DNA of 21,331 nt from an uncultured Clostridia bacterium (GTDB taxonomy: Bacteria > Bacillota > Clostridia > Oscillospirales > Ruminococcaceae). This document shows, one piece after another, positions 7,606-16,431 of this stretch. The first letter of the stretch is position 1. Each line of letters opens with the position of its first letter. The notes below the pieces were generated by a model. It saw only the letters and a list, made by a program, of their open reading frames with translations, was not told where the DNA came from and made no database searches. The position numbers and the translations under genes were made by a program. Where the stretch lies: the NCBI GenBank assembly GCA_938014915.1, contig CALLQQ010000140.1:1-21331 (forward strand), in the 5' to 3' direction.

Positions 7606-8355
7606 ATGATTAACATTGCAATATACGGTGCAAATGGCAAGATGGGGCGTGTCATTCATAGCTGCGTTGCTGAAAGGAATGATTGCAAAATCGTCGGCGG
7701 TATAGATTTCAATACTGAACCCTACTCCGATTTTGAAATTGTAGAAAGTCCATTCGATCTGCCTATTAAGCCCGATGTAATCATAGATTATTCTCATCCG
7801 TCAAGCCTTGAAACGCTGCTATCCTATGCTAAAATGAACGGCGTCCCCGTCGTTATAGCGACAACAGGATATTGTGATGAGCAGATCTCTATGATTCATT
7901 CAGCAGCGCAGGAGATACCGGTATTTTTTACTTTTAATATGTCGCTGGGAATTAATTTGTTAATCGAACTTGCTAAAAAAGCCGTCAATGTGCTAGGTGA
8001 CCAATTCGATATTGAAATTATTGAAAAACATCATAATCAGAAAATTGATGCGCCGAGCGGTACTGCAATTATGATAGCCGATGAAATCAATAGTGCGCTT
8101 GACGATAAATATCAATTCATGTACGACCGCCATTCAATACGGCAGCCTAGAGGGAAGAACGAAATTGGCATTCACACTATCCGTGGTGGAACAATTGTCG
8201 GCGAGCATGAAGTTATCTTCGCTGGCAGGGATGAAGTCATATCCCTCACACATTCGGCAGCGTCTAAAGAAGTTTTTGCCGTTGGGTCGGTTAGTGCGGC
8301 ACTTTTCTTAAATGGGAAGCAAAAAGGTCTATACGCAATGAAAGATTTAGTGTAA
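7606..8355 (+). CDS. dapB: 4-hydroxy-tetrahydrodipicolinate reductase
   Basis: This 249-residue reductase uses NAD(P)H to convert the DapA product to tetrahydrodipicolinate. The Rossmann loop is YGANGKMGR (7-15). The substrate region has ATTGY (85-89), FNMSLGINLL (110-119) and EKHHNQKIDAPSGTA (140-154), with the catalytic His/Lys set His142, His143 and Lys146. GTIVGEHEVIFAG in the C-terminal half is also conserved. It begins 20 bases after dapA with an AGGAAGTG ribosome binding site and is followed by the tandem-ACT gene. It is full length, with nothing missing. Confidence 0.96.
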   Translation: MINIAIYGANGKMGRVIHSCVAERNDCKIVGGIDFNTEPYSDFEIVESPFDLPIKPDVIIDYSHPSSLETLLSYAKMNGVPVVIATTGYCDEQISMIHSAAQEIPVFFTFNMSLGINLLIELAKKAVNVLGDQFDIEIIEKHHNQKIDAPSGTAIMIADEINSALDDKYQFMYDRHSIRQPRGKNEIGIHTIRGGTIVGEHEVIFAGRDEVISLTHSAASKEVFAVGSVSAALFLNGKQKGLYAMKDLV

Positions 8356-8382
8356 GCATTCGTTATTTAGGGGGGCTAAATT

Positions 8383-8856
8383 GTGAAAGTGAATTCTAAG
8401 AACATAAGCATATTGGCAACTGAAAATGTATCTATTGTCACGTTCAACGATATTGCAAATAGTGGCGACTTCCTTGCCGATATTTTTAAGGAAGTAGCAT
8501 TGGGCGGGGTTAATATCGACATGATTTCTCAGACACCACCAAAGAGTGATTTGCTAAGTTTCGCTTTTACTTTTGACGATTCAAGTCTTGCTAATCTCCT
8601 ATCAATAATCGCAAAAATTAAGTTATCGCATGAGCAAGTCACACCTCTTGTAAGCAGCTCTAATGTGAAAATCACGATTAGCTCGCCGGATATGATAACG
8701 TCGACGGGATTCGCATCCGGTGTGTTCGCCGGACTTAACAATGCACGAATTCGCAGCCTTTTAATCACTACAAGCGAAACAGATATTTCCGTTCTTGTTT
8801 CTTCAAGTGATGCAAATAACGCCATTAAAGCGATTGAACGGGAACTTTCTAAATAA
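8383..8856 (+). CDS. Stand-alone tandem ACT-domain protein, aspartokinase-regulatory-like
   Basis: This 157-residue protein consists almost entirely of two ACT domains (about 15-77 and 83-155), with no catalytic part. The second half, with SPDMITSTGFASGVFAGL followed by LLITTSETDISVLVSSSDA, closely follows the pattern of the C-terminal regulatory ACT pair of aspartokinase (gm...G.aa.vf..L....I..i.TSE..IsvlV). The first half has GGVNIDMISQTPP, like the effector-binding ACT1. The start is GTG, chosen because GGGGGG lies six bases upstream and the first ACT strand follows directly. It closes the lysine-riboswitch operon. Size and architecture resemble the separate beta subunit of Bacillus aspartokinase II, so it may bind lysine or threonine and regulate aspartokinase in trans. 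That role is an inference. Confidence 0.85.
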   Translation: MKVNSKNISILATENVSIVTFNDIANSGDFLADIFKEVALGGVNIDMISQTPPKSDLLSFAFTFDDSSLANLLSIIAKIKLSHEQVTPLVSSSNVKITISSPDMITSTGFASGVFAGLNNARIRSLLITTSETDISVLVSSSDANNAIKAIERELSK

Positions 8857-8881
8857 TTAATTTAGATATTGTTACGATAGT

Positions 8882-8913
8882 AAAGCCCACCGTGGATCCA
8901 CGGTGGGCTTTTT
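8882..8913. terminator. Bidirectional palindromic terminator between convergent operons
   Basis: Thirty bases form a perfect palindrome, AAAGCCCACCGTG then GATC then CACGGTGGGCTTT, followed by extra T on the right. It lies 26 bases after the tandem-ACT stop codon and 17 bases beyond the stop codon of the convergent Ig-like gene. The symmetric stem and A/T flanks let it stop transcription in both directions. Confidence 0.93.
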
Positions 8914-8927
8914 CATCTAGATTTCTT

Positions 8928-11900
8928 CTAGTCTAACATCTTTTTTCTTCTGTAAATAATCAATGTCACGGCTACTATAAATGAAATTGTGCCAACAATT
9001 GAGCCAATGAAAACTGGCTTATTCTCGTAGAATCGGATAAATGCGTTCGTTGAAATTAGGAAATTTTCAATCTTCGTTGTGTCCGTATTCCCCGCCTTAT
9101 CCGTATAGATTATCTCAAGATTACGACGGTAATTCGCACTAGAAATTAATAGCTCGAAATCGCCTTTCAACGATATAACACTTGAACCTTCCCATTCCTT
9201 AAGCAATTCGCCATCTAGCATTACTTTGACGTTATCGGTGGCGATATTATCCTTGATGTTGAACATTAGTCGCTGATTATTGCCACTATAAATCATATTA
9301 CTTTCTATACCTGTTGCAATGCAAATTGGTGCAGTTTTATCAACGCTGAATCGAATTTCTTTCTTCTTAATTTTATTATCCGATAAATTCTGCGCCCTGT
9401 CCTCGGAATAGATTGTAACTATGTAGTTGCCCTCATCGGAGAAGTTCTTTGCAAAAATTCGGTAGTTGTATTCTTTCCACTGACCATCTCCGCCCGATTG
9501 TGATACGGTATAGTCATCCCCCTCTACTAGGTCGTAAACTACCCCGTCACGGCTATATTTTAGGTTGTACTTCTCCAGGCTATCAACATTTATCTCGGTA
9601 ATTTCTAGCTCAATCTCATTCTGAATATACTGATCTAAGATAGCTTTTGTGCTGTCCCCGATTGCATACGTTGAGCCAAATCTATTGACGGAAAAAGTTA
9701 TATTCTGTGAAACCTCGTTCCCCGCTCTATCCGATACAGTCGCAGTTAATGTGTATATATCGTCAATTTCCTGCGTTCTTTCAAAATCGGCGAAAGTGAA
9801 TATCCTACCATTCTTAACATCTGTATAAGTGCCTGTTATGTCGACCTGCCCTCTATTTGCTCCTACAAGCGAAATTGATACGCCCTCATTATCAAGGTTG
9901 ACGTCCGAATAACTAATTACAGGAATAACACTATCATTATTGGCGGATCTGTCTTTCACTCCCGATATTTCTAGCGTCGGCGCAGTCCTATCAACATAGA
10001 ACGTCTGCCTCGGTATATCAATAGCGTCATTCCCCGCCATATCAATGAACGAAATATCTAGTTCATAGAGCGCATCATTCGTGAAGTCGATCGTTGCCGT
10101 ATGCACATCGCCATTAGTTGACCAGCCATTCACGGTCGGCGGCGCTATATCATTTCCATCAACTTGAGCCGTCATAGTTATCATGACATTATCGCTATCA
10201 AAATTGCGCTCGTTAATTGTAATTGTCGCCCGCCTAGCATCACTATAATAATTTCCATTGCTAACATTGTTGTTATCATATTCGATTTGCATTTGCGGAG
10301 CCGTCTTATCAATAGTGAATTCATCTATCTTTTTATAATTTGCACTGTTGCCTGCTAGATCCGTGTATTTGGCGGTTAATGTGTATTCGCCATCTTGGTT
10401 GAAATTTATCTTCGTCGAATGTATGTTGCCGCTGCTTGTCCACTTTAGCTTGCCAGCTTTAATTGGTGTTCCATCCTTTGTGATGAGAATTTCTACATCT
10501 TTAGCATTGAAGTTCAGTTCCTCTATTGATAGAGTTGCCACTAAATCAGAGTTGATATAGCCGCCCTGCTCATTAATATCCCTGCTAAATTCCGTCGCTA
10601 TAACGGGACTCGTCACGTCAATTTTATATGTCTTAATTTCCTCACTGCTAAATCCAGCATTGTCCGTATACTTCACCTTAATGACAACATTATTATTGTT
10701 GTTTTTGCTCGCATTCACACGAATACTTTTCGACCATGAATATGTAATGTCGCTCTTCTGAGTGAAGTCGATTTTTTCTTCTGCCGATGAGCCTACAGTA
10801 TACTGAATACTATTAATTCCAGAAATTTCGTCCTTCACTTTTATGTCTACAATGAAATCGTCATTGTAAATGCCATTTTTATTCGCATTCTTATGCGGTG
10901 AAATTACTATTGCATCTTTGATAGAATTATGCGATTTACTGCTTTCTATTATGAGCCCACGTGATTTAACATACTTGCTCTCATTCAAAGAGTAGTCACG
11001 TGCCTTTGCAAAAATATATCCTTTAAAGTCAGGTTTCAATTCAAATTTCACTACTTGGCTACTCTTATTCTTAGGATTGTTCTTGATGAATACATCGTCG
11101 GTTAACCTCGTCCTGCCATCTTCCCCCACAATATAATATGTGATGGACTCGACTCCGCTAATCCCGTCAGCCCCCGTTATCGTTACTTCTATTGCTTCTT
11201 TGCTAAAATAGCCGAACGAAATAAAGTTGATGAACTTTGCGATTTTGCCATTATTTTTATGGCGGAAAACAATATCATCACTACTCAATTTAGGCGCACC
11301 CTTATCAACTGTGAATATCTCTTTCGGCAATTTATTTGCACTATTCCCGACTAAATCCGTATAGTCAATGCCCAGCTGATAATTTGCTTCTTTATCAAAA
11401 TTAATCGTTAATGTGTGCGTATCACCGCTAGATTTCCACCCAGTTGGTACTTTGAAGTCAATATCATCACCCGATGAATTCTTGGCGGTAATGTCGATCT
11501 CCACATCGTCGGCATTGAAGTTGCGCTCATGGATTGTTATAGTCGCCCTCCTGCCATTGCCAAAATACGCTATACCATTCTCATGATTTTTCATACCGCT
11601 ATCGCTAAAGGAAATGTTTATTGCGGGGCGAATCGTATCAATTATGAACCCATCACCCTTATACGACTGCGCCTTATTGCCCGATTCGTCCTCACATTCT
11701 ATCTCAATTGAATATTCAGCGTCGCCTGTTAATGTGAAAGACCCCGTCCATACATCGCCATCATTGACCCAGTTGTAGATTCTCCACCATTCGGTCGCTC
11801 CGCCATCCCGTGAAATTTTTGCGACGACATTCCAGTTGAAGTTCTTTTCCGTTACTTTCACTTCAACTACTATATCTTTATTATAATAGGATTTGTCACC

Positions 11901-13394
11901 GATTTTCCTCGTCGCACTATTAAGCTTGACTTCTAACTTTGGTTTAACATTATCGGTAGTAATTACACTATCACTTTCATATTTCTCGCTTATATTCCCT
12001 GCATTGTCAACCGCAGTTATGGAAATTCTGCCACTATTGTTAGGGAGTGTCTTGATAGTTACTGAATACATATCGCCATCAACTTCAGTCGGCTTGATAA
12101 CTCTTTCATCGGCGCCATGCTTAAATATAAATTCTCTCACGCCCGATATTTCATCAATGGCGGAGATAGAAATTGTCGCCGCTCCATTGTGATAATCTAC
12201 ATTGCCATCACTTTTATTAAGGCTCGATTCATCTACATTAACTTGAATATCGCTCGGGCTTGTCTTATCAATATTTATACGGAACTCCTCCATAACCGAA
12301 GTTGCATTGTCGCTTTCACGGCGAAGTGTGATATTTTCGATATGCGTACCCTCTTCAGTTAAGGGGGGGAGGCTTTTCAGCCATTCTTCTTCATCGGTTG
12401 AATCGTCATAGTGAAAGATTAGATAATCATCGTCCGTTGAGATAATGACATCTTCAGTATACCATTCCTGTCTTTGCACGTTGCCGTTAATAAACAGCGA
12501 ATCATGCCAGAAGTCATGGAATTTCACATTCAATGTATAACTTGCCACCGCTCGGTTGAAATTATCGTCGCCCGCTTTAGTCGCTATAATATTGACCGTG
12601 CCCACTCCGATAATGCTAACCGCTCCCGTTGCGGGGTCGATAATTGCAACATCTTTATTTTCTTCTTCATTCTCGATATAATATGTAATTTCACCATCGC
12701 CCGATCCGCCGATTAGCTCATTCGGTATCGGGTTCTGCCCAAAGTAGATATCAATGCTATCATGCTCAAATGCGAATGGCTCCTGCTCGTCCTTTTGCTC
12801 TAGCTCGATTTCATTCCACTGAGCAGAATCTACCTCGTATTGGCGGACTTTATACCCATCGGCTACGACGATTACAGTATAATTCCCGTCTTCAAGCCCA
12901 TGAATGGCGAATTCGCCATTCTCATCTGAGGATGTAGTTACATCATCTTCGCCAACAATGAGAATCTCCGCCCCGGCAATACCTTCCCCTGCGAATGTGA
13001 TAATACCCTCTATCGGTAACGGCGTTGAAGTTGTTGTATTTAAGATAACGTCATAATTACCTGCACCATCATCATCGGTCGATACCACACCGCTGAATTC
13101 ATCATATCCTTCCTTTTCCACCGTGAAAGGATACTGCGTATTCGGCATCAGACCATCGAATTCTGCTATGCCATCGCCGTCGGTTAGGATTGTTTCGGCG
13201 TCCCCATCGCTCAATTCAATGGAAATAGCGGCATCTTCGACACTCTCTCCCTGCTCGTCATTCACCGTAAAGATAAAACTGCCGTCCATCTGTGCCTTTA
13301 CGTCTAAAGTCGTCATCGGAACAAGTGTGAATAGCAACGAAATCGCTACAATTGTCGCAAGGATTTTCTCAAAATTACATCTTATAATTGTCAT
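8928..13394 (-). CDS. Giant membrane-anchored surface protein with Ig-like repeats
   Basis: This 1488-residue protein has a signal peptide (1-34, likely cleaved after VKA), two carboxypeptidase-regulatory-like/prealbumin-type beta domains (about 37-118 and 125-198), a bacterial Ig-like domain (about 205-292), a long array of Ig-like beta modules, and a C-terminal membrane helix (about 1461-1480) with a YRRKK stop-transfer tail. Two module types recur. One carries an (E/K)xNF motif (510-519, 617-626, 953-962, 1056-1065) and ends in Y(T/I)D.AGN. The other carries D.ISG(V/I) (about 414-419, 743-748, 855-860). DK(T/G)(A/S)P linkers join many modules. No LPXTG sorting signal or catalytic motif is seen. 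It ends the kinase operon, and its AAAGGAGAT ribosome binding site overlaps the upstream stop codon. I infer an adhesin or an extracellular sensor/scaffold. Confidence 0.85.
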   Translation of the reverse strand: MTIIRCNFEKILATIVAISLLFTLVPMTTLDVKAQMDGSFIFTVNDEQGESVEDAAISIELSDGDAETILTDGDGIAEFDGLMPNTQYPFTVEKEGYDEFSGVVSTDDDGAGNYDVILNTTTSTPLPIEGIITFAGEGIAGAEILIVGEDDVTTSSDENGEFAIHGLEDGNYTVIVVADGYKVRQYEVDSAQWNEIELEQKDEQEPFAFEHDSIDIYFGQNPIPNELIGGSGDGEITYYIENEEENKDVAIIDPATGAVSIIGVGTVNIIATKAGDDNFNRAVASYTLNVKFHDFWHDSLFINGNVQRQEWYTEDVIISTDDDYLIFHYDDSTDEEEWLKSLPPLTEEGTHIENITLRRESDNATSVMEEFRINIDKTSPSDIQVNVDESSLNKSDGNVDYHNGAATISISAIDEISGVREFIFKHGADERVIKPTEVDGDMYSVTIKTLPNNSGRISITAVDNAGNISEKYESDSVITTDNVKPKLEVKLNSATRKIGDKSYYNKDIVVEVKVTEKNFNWNVVAKISRDGGATEWWRIYNWVNDGDVWTGSFTLTGDAEYSIEIECEDESGNKAQSYKGDGFIIDTIRPAINISFSDSGMKNHENGIAYFGNGRRATITIHERNFNADDVEIDITAKNSSGDDIDFKVPTGWKSSGDTHTLTINFDKEANYQLGIDYTDLVGNSANKLPKEIFTVDKGAPKLSSDDIVFRHKNNGKIAKFINFISFGYFSKEAIEVTITGADGISGVESITYYIVGEDGRTRLTDDVFIKNNPKNKSSQVVKFELKPDFKGYIFAKARDYSLNESKYVKSRGLIIESSKSHNSIKDAIVISPHKNANKNGIYNDDFIVDIKVKDEISGINSIQYTVGSSAEEKIDFTQKSDITYSWSKSIRVNASKNNNNNVVIKVKYTDNAGFSSEEIKTYKIDVTSPVIATEFSRDINEQGGYINSDLVATLSIEELNFNAKDVEILITKDGTPIKAGKLKWTSSGNIHSTKINFNQDGEYTLTAKYTDLAGNSANYKKIDEFTIDKTAPQMQIEYDNNNVSNGNYYSDARRATITINERNFDSDNVMITMTAQVDGNDIAPPTVNGWSTNGDVHTATIDFTNDALYELDISFIDMAGNDAIDIPRQTFYVDRTAPTLEISGVKDRSANNDSVIPVISYSDVNLDNEGVSISLVGANRGQVDITGTYTDVKNGRIFTFADFERTQEIDDIYTLTATVSDRAGNEVSQNITFSVNRFGSTYAIGDSTKAILDQYIQNEIELEITEINVDSLEKYNLKYSRDGVVYDLVEGDDYTVSQSGGDGQWKEYNYRIFAKNFSDEGNYIVTIYSEDRAQNLSDNKIKKKEIRFSVDKTAPICIATGIESNMIYSGNNQRLMFNIKDNIATDNVKVMLDGELLKEWEGSSVISLKGDFELLISSANYRRNLEIIYTDKAGNTDTTKIENFLISTNAFIRFYENKPVFIGSIVGTISFIVAVTLIIYRRKKMLD

Positions 13395-13407
13395 AACGTC
13401 ATCTCCT

Positions 13408-13902
13408 TTAGCAAATTATCTCGTCGGTAAAAATCAGGGTGATATCCTGTTCGATAATGAAATTCCCATTTCCATCGTTTTCATTAAGGACAGTAGTTTG
13501 ATGCGTCTGATTTGGATTCCCTAAAATAGTTGTTACATATGTCGGCTTCATCACATGTTCATTTGCGGCATTGTAACTAGTGCTGTCAAGCCTCGCCGTT
13601 ACGATTTGCTTGCCATTATTGGTGGCTGGTGTCATATTTACATGATTGATCGGTTTGAACTTCTGTGTTGTTTTTGCCTTTTGCTCGTTAAATTGCACTG
13701 CCTTATTCACATTTACTTCCCTATTTTTGTTTTCTTCCCTCATTCGCTTTACCGCCCTTTTAGCAGTAAAGCCCGTGATATTGCCAATTATCTTAGGTAT
13801 ATTAAACCTAACGAACAGAATGAAAGATATTATTAGGAAAATAATGCAGATAATAATCGATATTAAGGACACTAATCTGTATGTTTGAAATAGGCTATCC
13901 AT
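13408..13902 (-). CDS. Single-pass membrane protein with TT(V/I)L phospho-site-like tail
   Basis: This 164-residue protein has one membrane helix (about 9-31) followed by a basic segment (K37 to R61), so by the positive-inside rule the tail faces the cytoplasm. The tail is low-complexity, rich in N, T and Q, and carries two similar motifs, TTIL (124-127) and TTVL (136-139), then a conserved-looking end, NFIIEQDITLIFTDEII. The same TTVL motif occurs twice in the FHA protein of this operon. I infer that it is a phosphorylation substrate of the adjacent kinase and a docking point for the FHA domain. The start has GGGGGGAA six to seven bases upstream. It lies 14 bases after the kinase stop, and its own stop overlaps the ribosome binding site of the Ig-like gene. 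I do not recognise a named family. Confidence 0.75.
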   Translation of the reverse strand: MDSLFQTYRLVSLISIIICIIFLIISFILFVRFNIPKIIGNITGFTAKRAVKRMREENKNREVNVNKAVQFNEQKAKTTQKFKPINHVNMTPATNNGKQIVTARLDSTSYNAANEHVMKPTYVTTILGNPNQTHQTTVLNENDGNGNFIIEQDITLIFTDEIIC

Positions 13903-13916
13903 AAAGTTCCCCCCGT

Positions 13917-15602
13917 CTATTCGCTCATATATGTAGCATTTACAATTGCGGTAGTATCTTTAATAAGAGGTATCAAGTCCTGAACCTCTTGCTTGATTCT
14001 CTCCTGCGTGCTATCCATTTCGATAAGGTGAGTTTCAATATTATCTAACATGGAAGTAATCTCATCTTTCTCAATTCCATCATCTCTATAATACTTGCAA
14101 TAATTATATGTCTGGCTGACAATTTCTTTATATAACCGCACTGTGATAGCCTCTCTATCCGGTCTTTCGTCATTTACTTCTTTTAGTCTTTTTAGGTTGT
14201 CCCAATATGTTTTATAGTGACCTGCGTCATTCCCCTCGTCCTGTAATCGGCGAATATCTTTGTGGAATGTACCTATATCCCTAAAGATCATTGCTCGATT
14301 CTTATTCATCTGATTGTTTTTCTCATATTGCACAACTTCAGCAAACCACACAACTGCTGATGTTTGGCGGCTTTCTTCCTTCTCATAATAATACCAATAT
14401 GCAGTGCCAAGTTCGAAGCAAACCTCAGCATAATCGTCGGTATTGCTTTTTAGGTGATCCATGAGTTTCTTACTCGAATTGTTGGCATTCGATATTCTTA
14501 GCAATTCGATCTGTCTTTCCTCATCAAGTGAAAAGTTAGTATCTTCAAGATAATCTTTTATCAGCCCCAAATAAGCAGCCTTATCCGACGGATTAATATT
14601 AATAGCCTCAATATATAATTCTTCTTTGGCTTTTTCATCGGTAGTTTTTTCAGCTAATTCTATTTTACTATTATAATCAGCAATTTTCGCCTTCTGAGCA
14701 TTAAAATGCGCCAATACCGATGTTGTTAAAAACAGGATCGTTAATAAAAATGTTACCGAAAATATCGCTAACCTTTTCTTTTGTTTTTTCTTATAGACAT
14801 CATCAATTTCCTCAAAATGCTCAAGCGCATATAGCAATTCCGCACACGATTGATACCTATCATCGGGATTGCGCTGCGTGCATTTCTCGATAATTTTCTC
14901 AAGCCCCTCGGATAAAGATGAATTCCAATAACCGATAGGATACATCTCATATGGCGGTTCGCTAGGATTATGCCCCGTAACTAGATGGTATAACGTCGTT
15001 CCTAGGCAGTATATATCCGTCCTCGCATCGGTTTGACCGATACCGCCGAATTGCTCGGGCGCTGCATACCCTTGAGTCCCTAGACACGTTGTATCAGCAA
15101 GATTTTGATGTTTGAATTCCCTCGCCGTACCAAAATCGATTAAAGTAATTGTGCCGTCGGGTTTTAACATAAGATTCGCCGGTTTCATATCACGGTAAAT
15201 AATCGGCGGCGTTCTAGAATGGAGGTATTCCAGCACATCGCAAATTTGCTTTGCCCACTCGATAACTAATTCTTGCGGTTGGGCGCCCTCCTCCTCAAGT
15301 GTCTTATCAAGCGGATTCCCCTGTATGTAATCCATTACTATTAAAAAGGTTCCATCTTGATCAATGACATCTATTATACTCGGCAGGTTAGGATGCGATA
15401 GTTTTTTAAGCATATCGGTTTCTACAATTAATCCTTGCTTAACAAGTTCAAAGTTCTTGATACCGTCTTTTCTTACTTCCTTAATTGCCCATTGCTTATT
15501 GGCCTTTTCATTCATAGCAAGATAGACAACGCTCATACCGCCTTGTCCTATTATATTAAGCACTTTATATTTGCCGTCCACTAATGAGCCTATCTCAAGC
15601 AC
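13917..15602 (-). CDS. Membrane Ser/Thr protein kinase with extracytoplasmic C-terminal domain
   Basis: This is a Hanks-type kinase. Numbered from the upstream GTG at 15609-15611, it has the glycine loop GQGGMSVVY (22-30), ATP-binding Lys44, catalytic loop IIYRDMKPANLML (137-149), DFG (159-161) and APE (184-186). The HRD histidine is replaced by Tyr. A membrane helix follows (about 281-302), then about 260 residues outside the cell that look helical and TPR-like (for example YIEAININPSDKAAYLGLI). There are no PASTA repeats. I place the start at the GTG at 15600-15602 because GAGGTGA precedes it at ideal spacing. The GTG nine bases further upstream overlaps that site and is one base from the phosphatase stop. 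Phosphatase and FHA genes precede it, so substrates are probably encoded here. Confidence 0.93.
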   Translation of the reverse strand: MLEIGSLVDGKYKVLNIIGQGGMSVVYLAMNEKANKQWAIKEVRKDGIKNFELVKQGLIVETDMLKKLSHPNLPSIIDVIDQDGTFLIVMDYIQGNPLDKTLEEEGAQPQELVIEWAKQICDVLEYLHSRTPPIIYRDMKPANLMLKPDGTITLIDFGTAREFKHQNLADTTCLGTQGYAAPEQFGGIGQTDARTDIYCLGTTLYHLVTGHNPSEPPYEMYPIGYWNSSLSEGLEKIIEKCTQRNPDDRYQSCAELLYALEHFEEIDDVYKKKQKKRLAIFSVTFLLTILFLTTSVLAHFNAQKAKIADYNSKIELAEKTTDEKAKEELYIEAININPSDKAAYLGLIKDYLEDTNFSLDEERQIELLRISNANNSSKKLMDHLKSNTDDYAEVCFELGTAYWYYYEKEESRQTSAVVWFAEVVQYEKNNQMNKNRAMIFRDIGTFHKDIRRLQDEGNDAGHYKTYWDNLKRLKEVNDERPDREAITVRLYKEIVSQTYNYCKYYRDDGIEKDEITSMLDNIETHLIEMDSTQERIKQEVQDLIPLIKDTTAIVNATYMSE

Positions 15603-15612
15603 GCTATTCACC

Positions 15613-16380
15613 TCAAATTGTTTTTATAAGCATTACTGATATATTGTCCCTCTCCTGTCGTTGTTTGTTTAACTCAATTAAATACTTCATTCGCTCGTCC
15701 ATAATGTAGGTATTTTCTACCACACGTGGATTTAGGTTATTGAACATCTCGCCCTCAGTTATTTCATGGCGAAATCCATCCGAACATAGCATATAAACTT
15801 CATTCGATTTGACATCACCGCTGAAGAAGTCGGGCGCTATAACATTCGATGCGCCAACACATTGTAGCAGAATTCCCCGCCTAGGATCGCTCTTAGCCTC
15901 TTCTTCACTAATACTACCTTTTAGAATTTCCCGTGCTATTACTGTTTGATCCTGCGTGATTTTATCAATCTTGTTATCTATCTTATACGCACGGGTGTCG
16001 CCAATATTTAATATGTAGTATTTACCCGATATAATCAGCATCGCAGTGACCGTCGTGCCCATGCGTATACTGTGATTATTGCCGTAATTCATAATTTTCT
16101 GGTTATTATATGTGACAATTTCATTCCATGCTTGCTGCAACCGCACCGAGCTAAATCCGCTCATTATCATATCATTTAAATCATAGGTAAACCAGTCGGA
16201 AAAAGCTTTTACTAATGTCGCACTTGCAACCTCGCCTTTTTGAAGTCCGCCCATTCCGTCGCATAGTACAGCGAATGCAATTTTCCCCACCTGCGTGCTA
16301 GCAGTTTTAATAGATAAACTGTCTTGATTTGTAACTTTGACTATACCGACGTCACTCTGTGCCGAAACTAGGAACTCCAT
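15613..16380 (-). CDS. PP2C-family protein serine/threonine phosphatase
   Basis: This 255-residue metal-dependent phosphatase is the usual partner of bacterial Hanks kinases. Metal-binding and catalytic motifs are complete: NQD (18-20), LCDGMGGLQKG (39-49), MGTTVTAM (about 107-114), NIGDTRAY (about 125-132), CSDGF (about 198-202) and RDNISV near the end (about 244-249). It is soluble and of normal length. Its TGA stop lies within a few bases of the kinase start, so translation of the two is probably coupled, which would fix the kinase:phosphatase ratio. The ATG has a weak ribosome binding site (GGTGAT, four to nine bases upstream). Expected role: dephosphorylation of the kinase and of the TT(V/I)L-bearing proteins. 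Confidence 0.95.
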   Translation of the reverse strand: MEFLVSAQSDVGIVKVTNQDSLSIKTASTQVGKIAFAVLCDGMGGLQKGEVASATLVKAFSDWFTYDLNDMIMSGFSSVRLQQAWNEIVTYNNQKIMNYGNNHSIRMGTTVTAMLIISGKYYILNIGDTRAYKIDNKIDKITQDQTVIAREILKGSISEEEAKSDPRRGILLQCVGASNVIAPDFFSGDVKSNEVYMLCSDGFRHEITEGEMFNNLNPRVVENTYIMDERMKYLIELNKQRQERDNISVMLIKTI

Positions 16381-16411
16381 ATAATCACCATCTTCACTAC
16401 GATTTTAATAT

Positions 16412-16431
16412 AGCTATCTTCTATTATAGCT
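16412..16431 (-). repeat. Small inverted repeat between FHA and PP2C genes
   Basis: AGCTAT (16412-16417) and ATAGCT (16426-16431) can form a six-base stem with an eight-base loop just after the FHA stop codon. There is no T run, so it is not a normal terminator. It might stabilise the mRNA end or lower expression of the genes downstream. Such short AT-rich repeats also occur by chance. Confidence 0.3.

Noticed and set aside
8928..8990. Sortase LPXTG anchor at the end of the surface protein
   Set aside because: The C-terminus has a membrane helix and a YRRKK tail but no LPXTG-like motif before it.
10164..11711. Repeat-rich stretch considered as a mobile element or phase-variable DNA repeat
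   Set aside because: The similarity is at protein-module level (Ig-like repeats) with diverged DNA. No terminal repeats, transposase or simple-sequence tracts are present.
12474..12716. Plus-strand open frames within the giant surface gene and other minus-strand genes
   Set aside because: They lie fully antisense to well-supported genes, have no convincing ribosome binding sites and show no recognisable domains.
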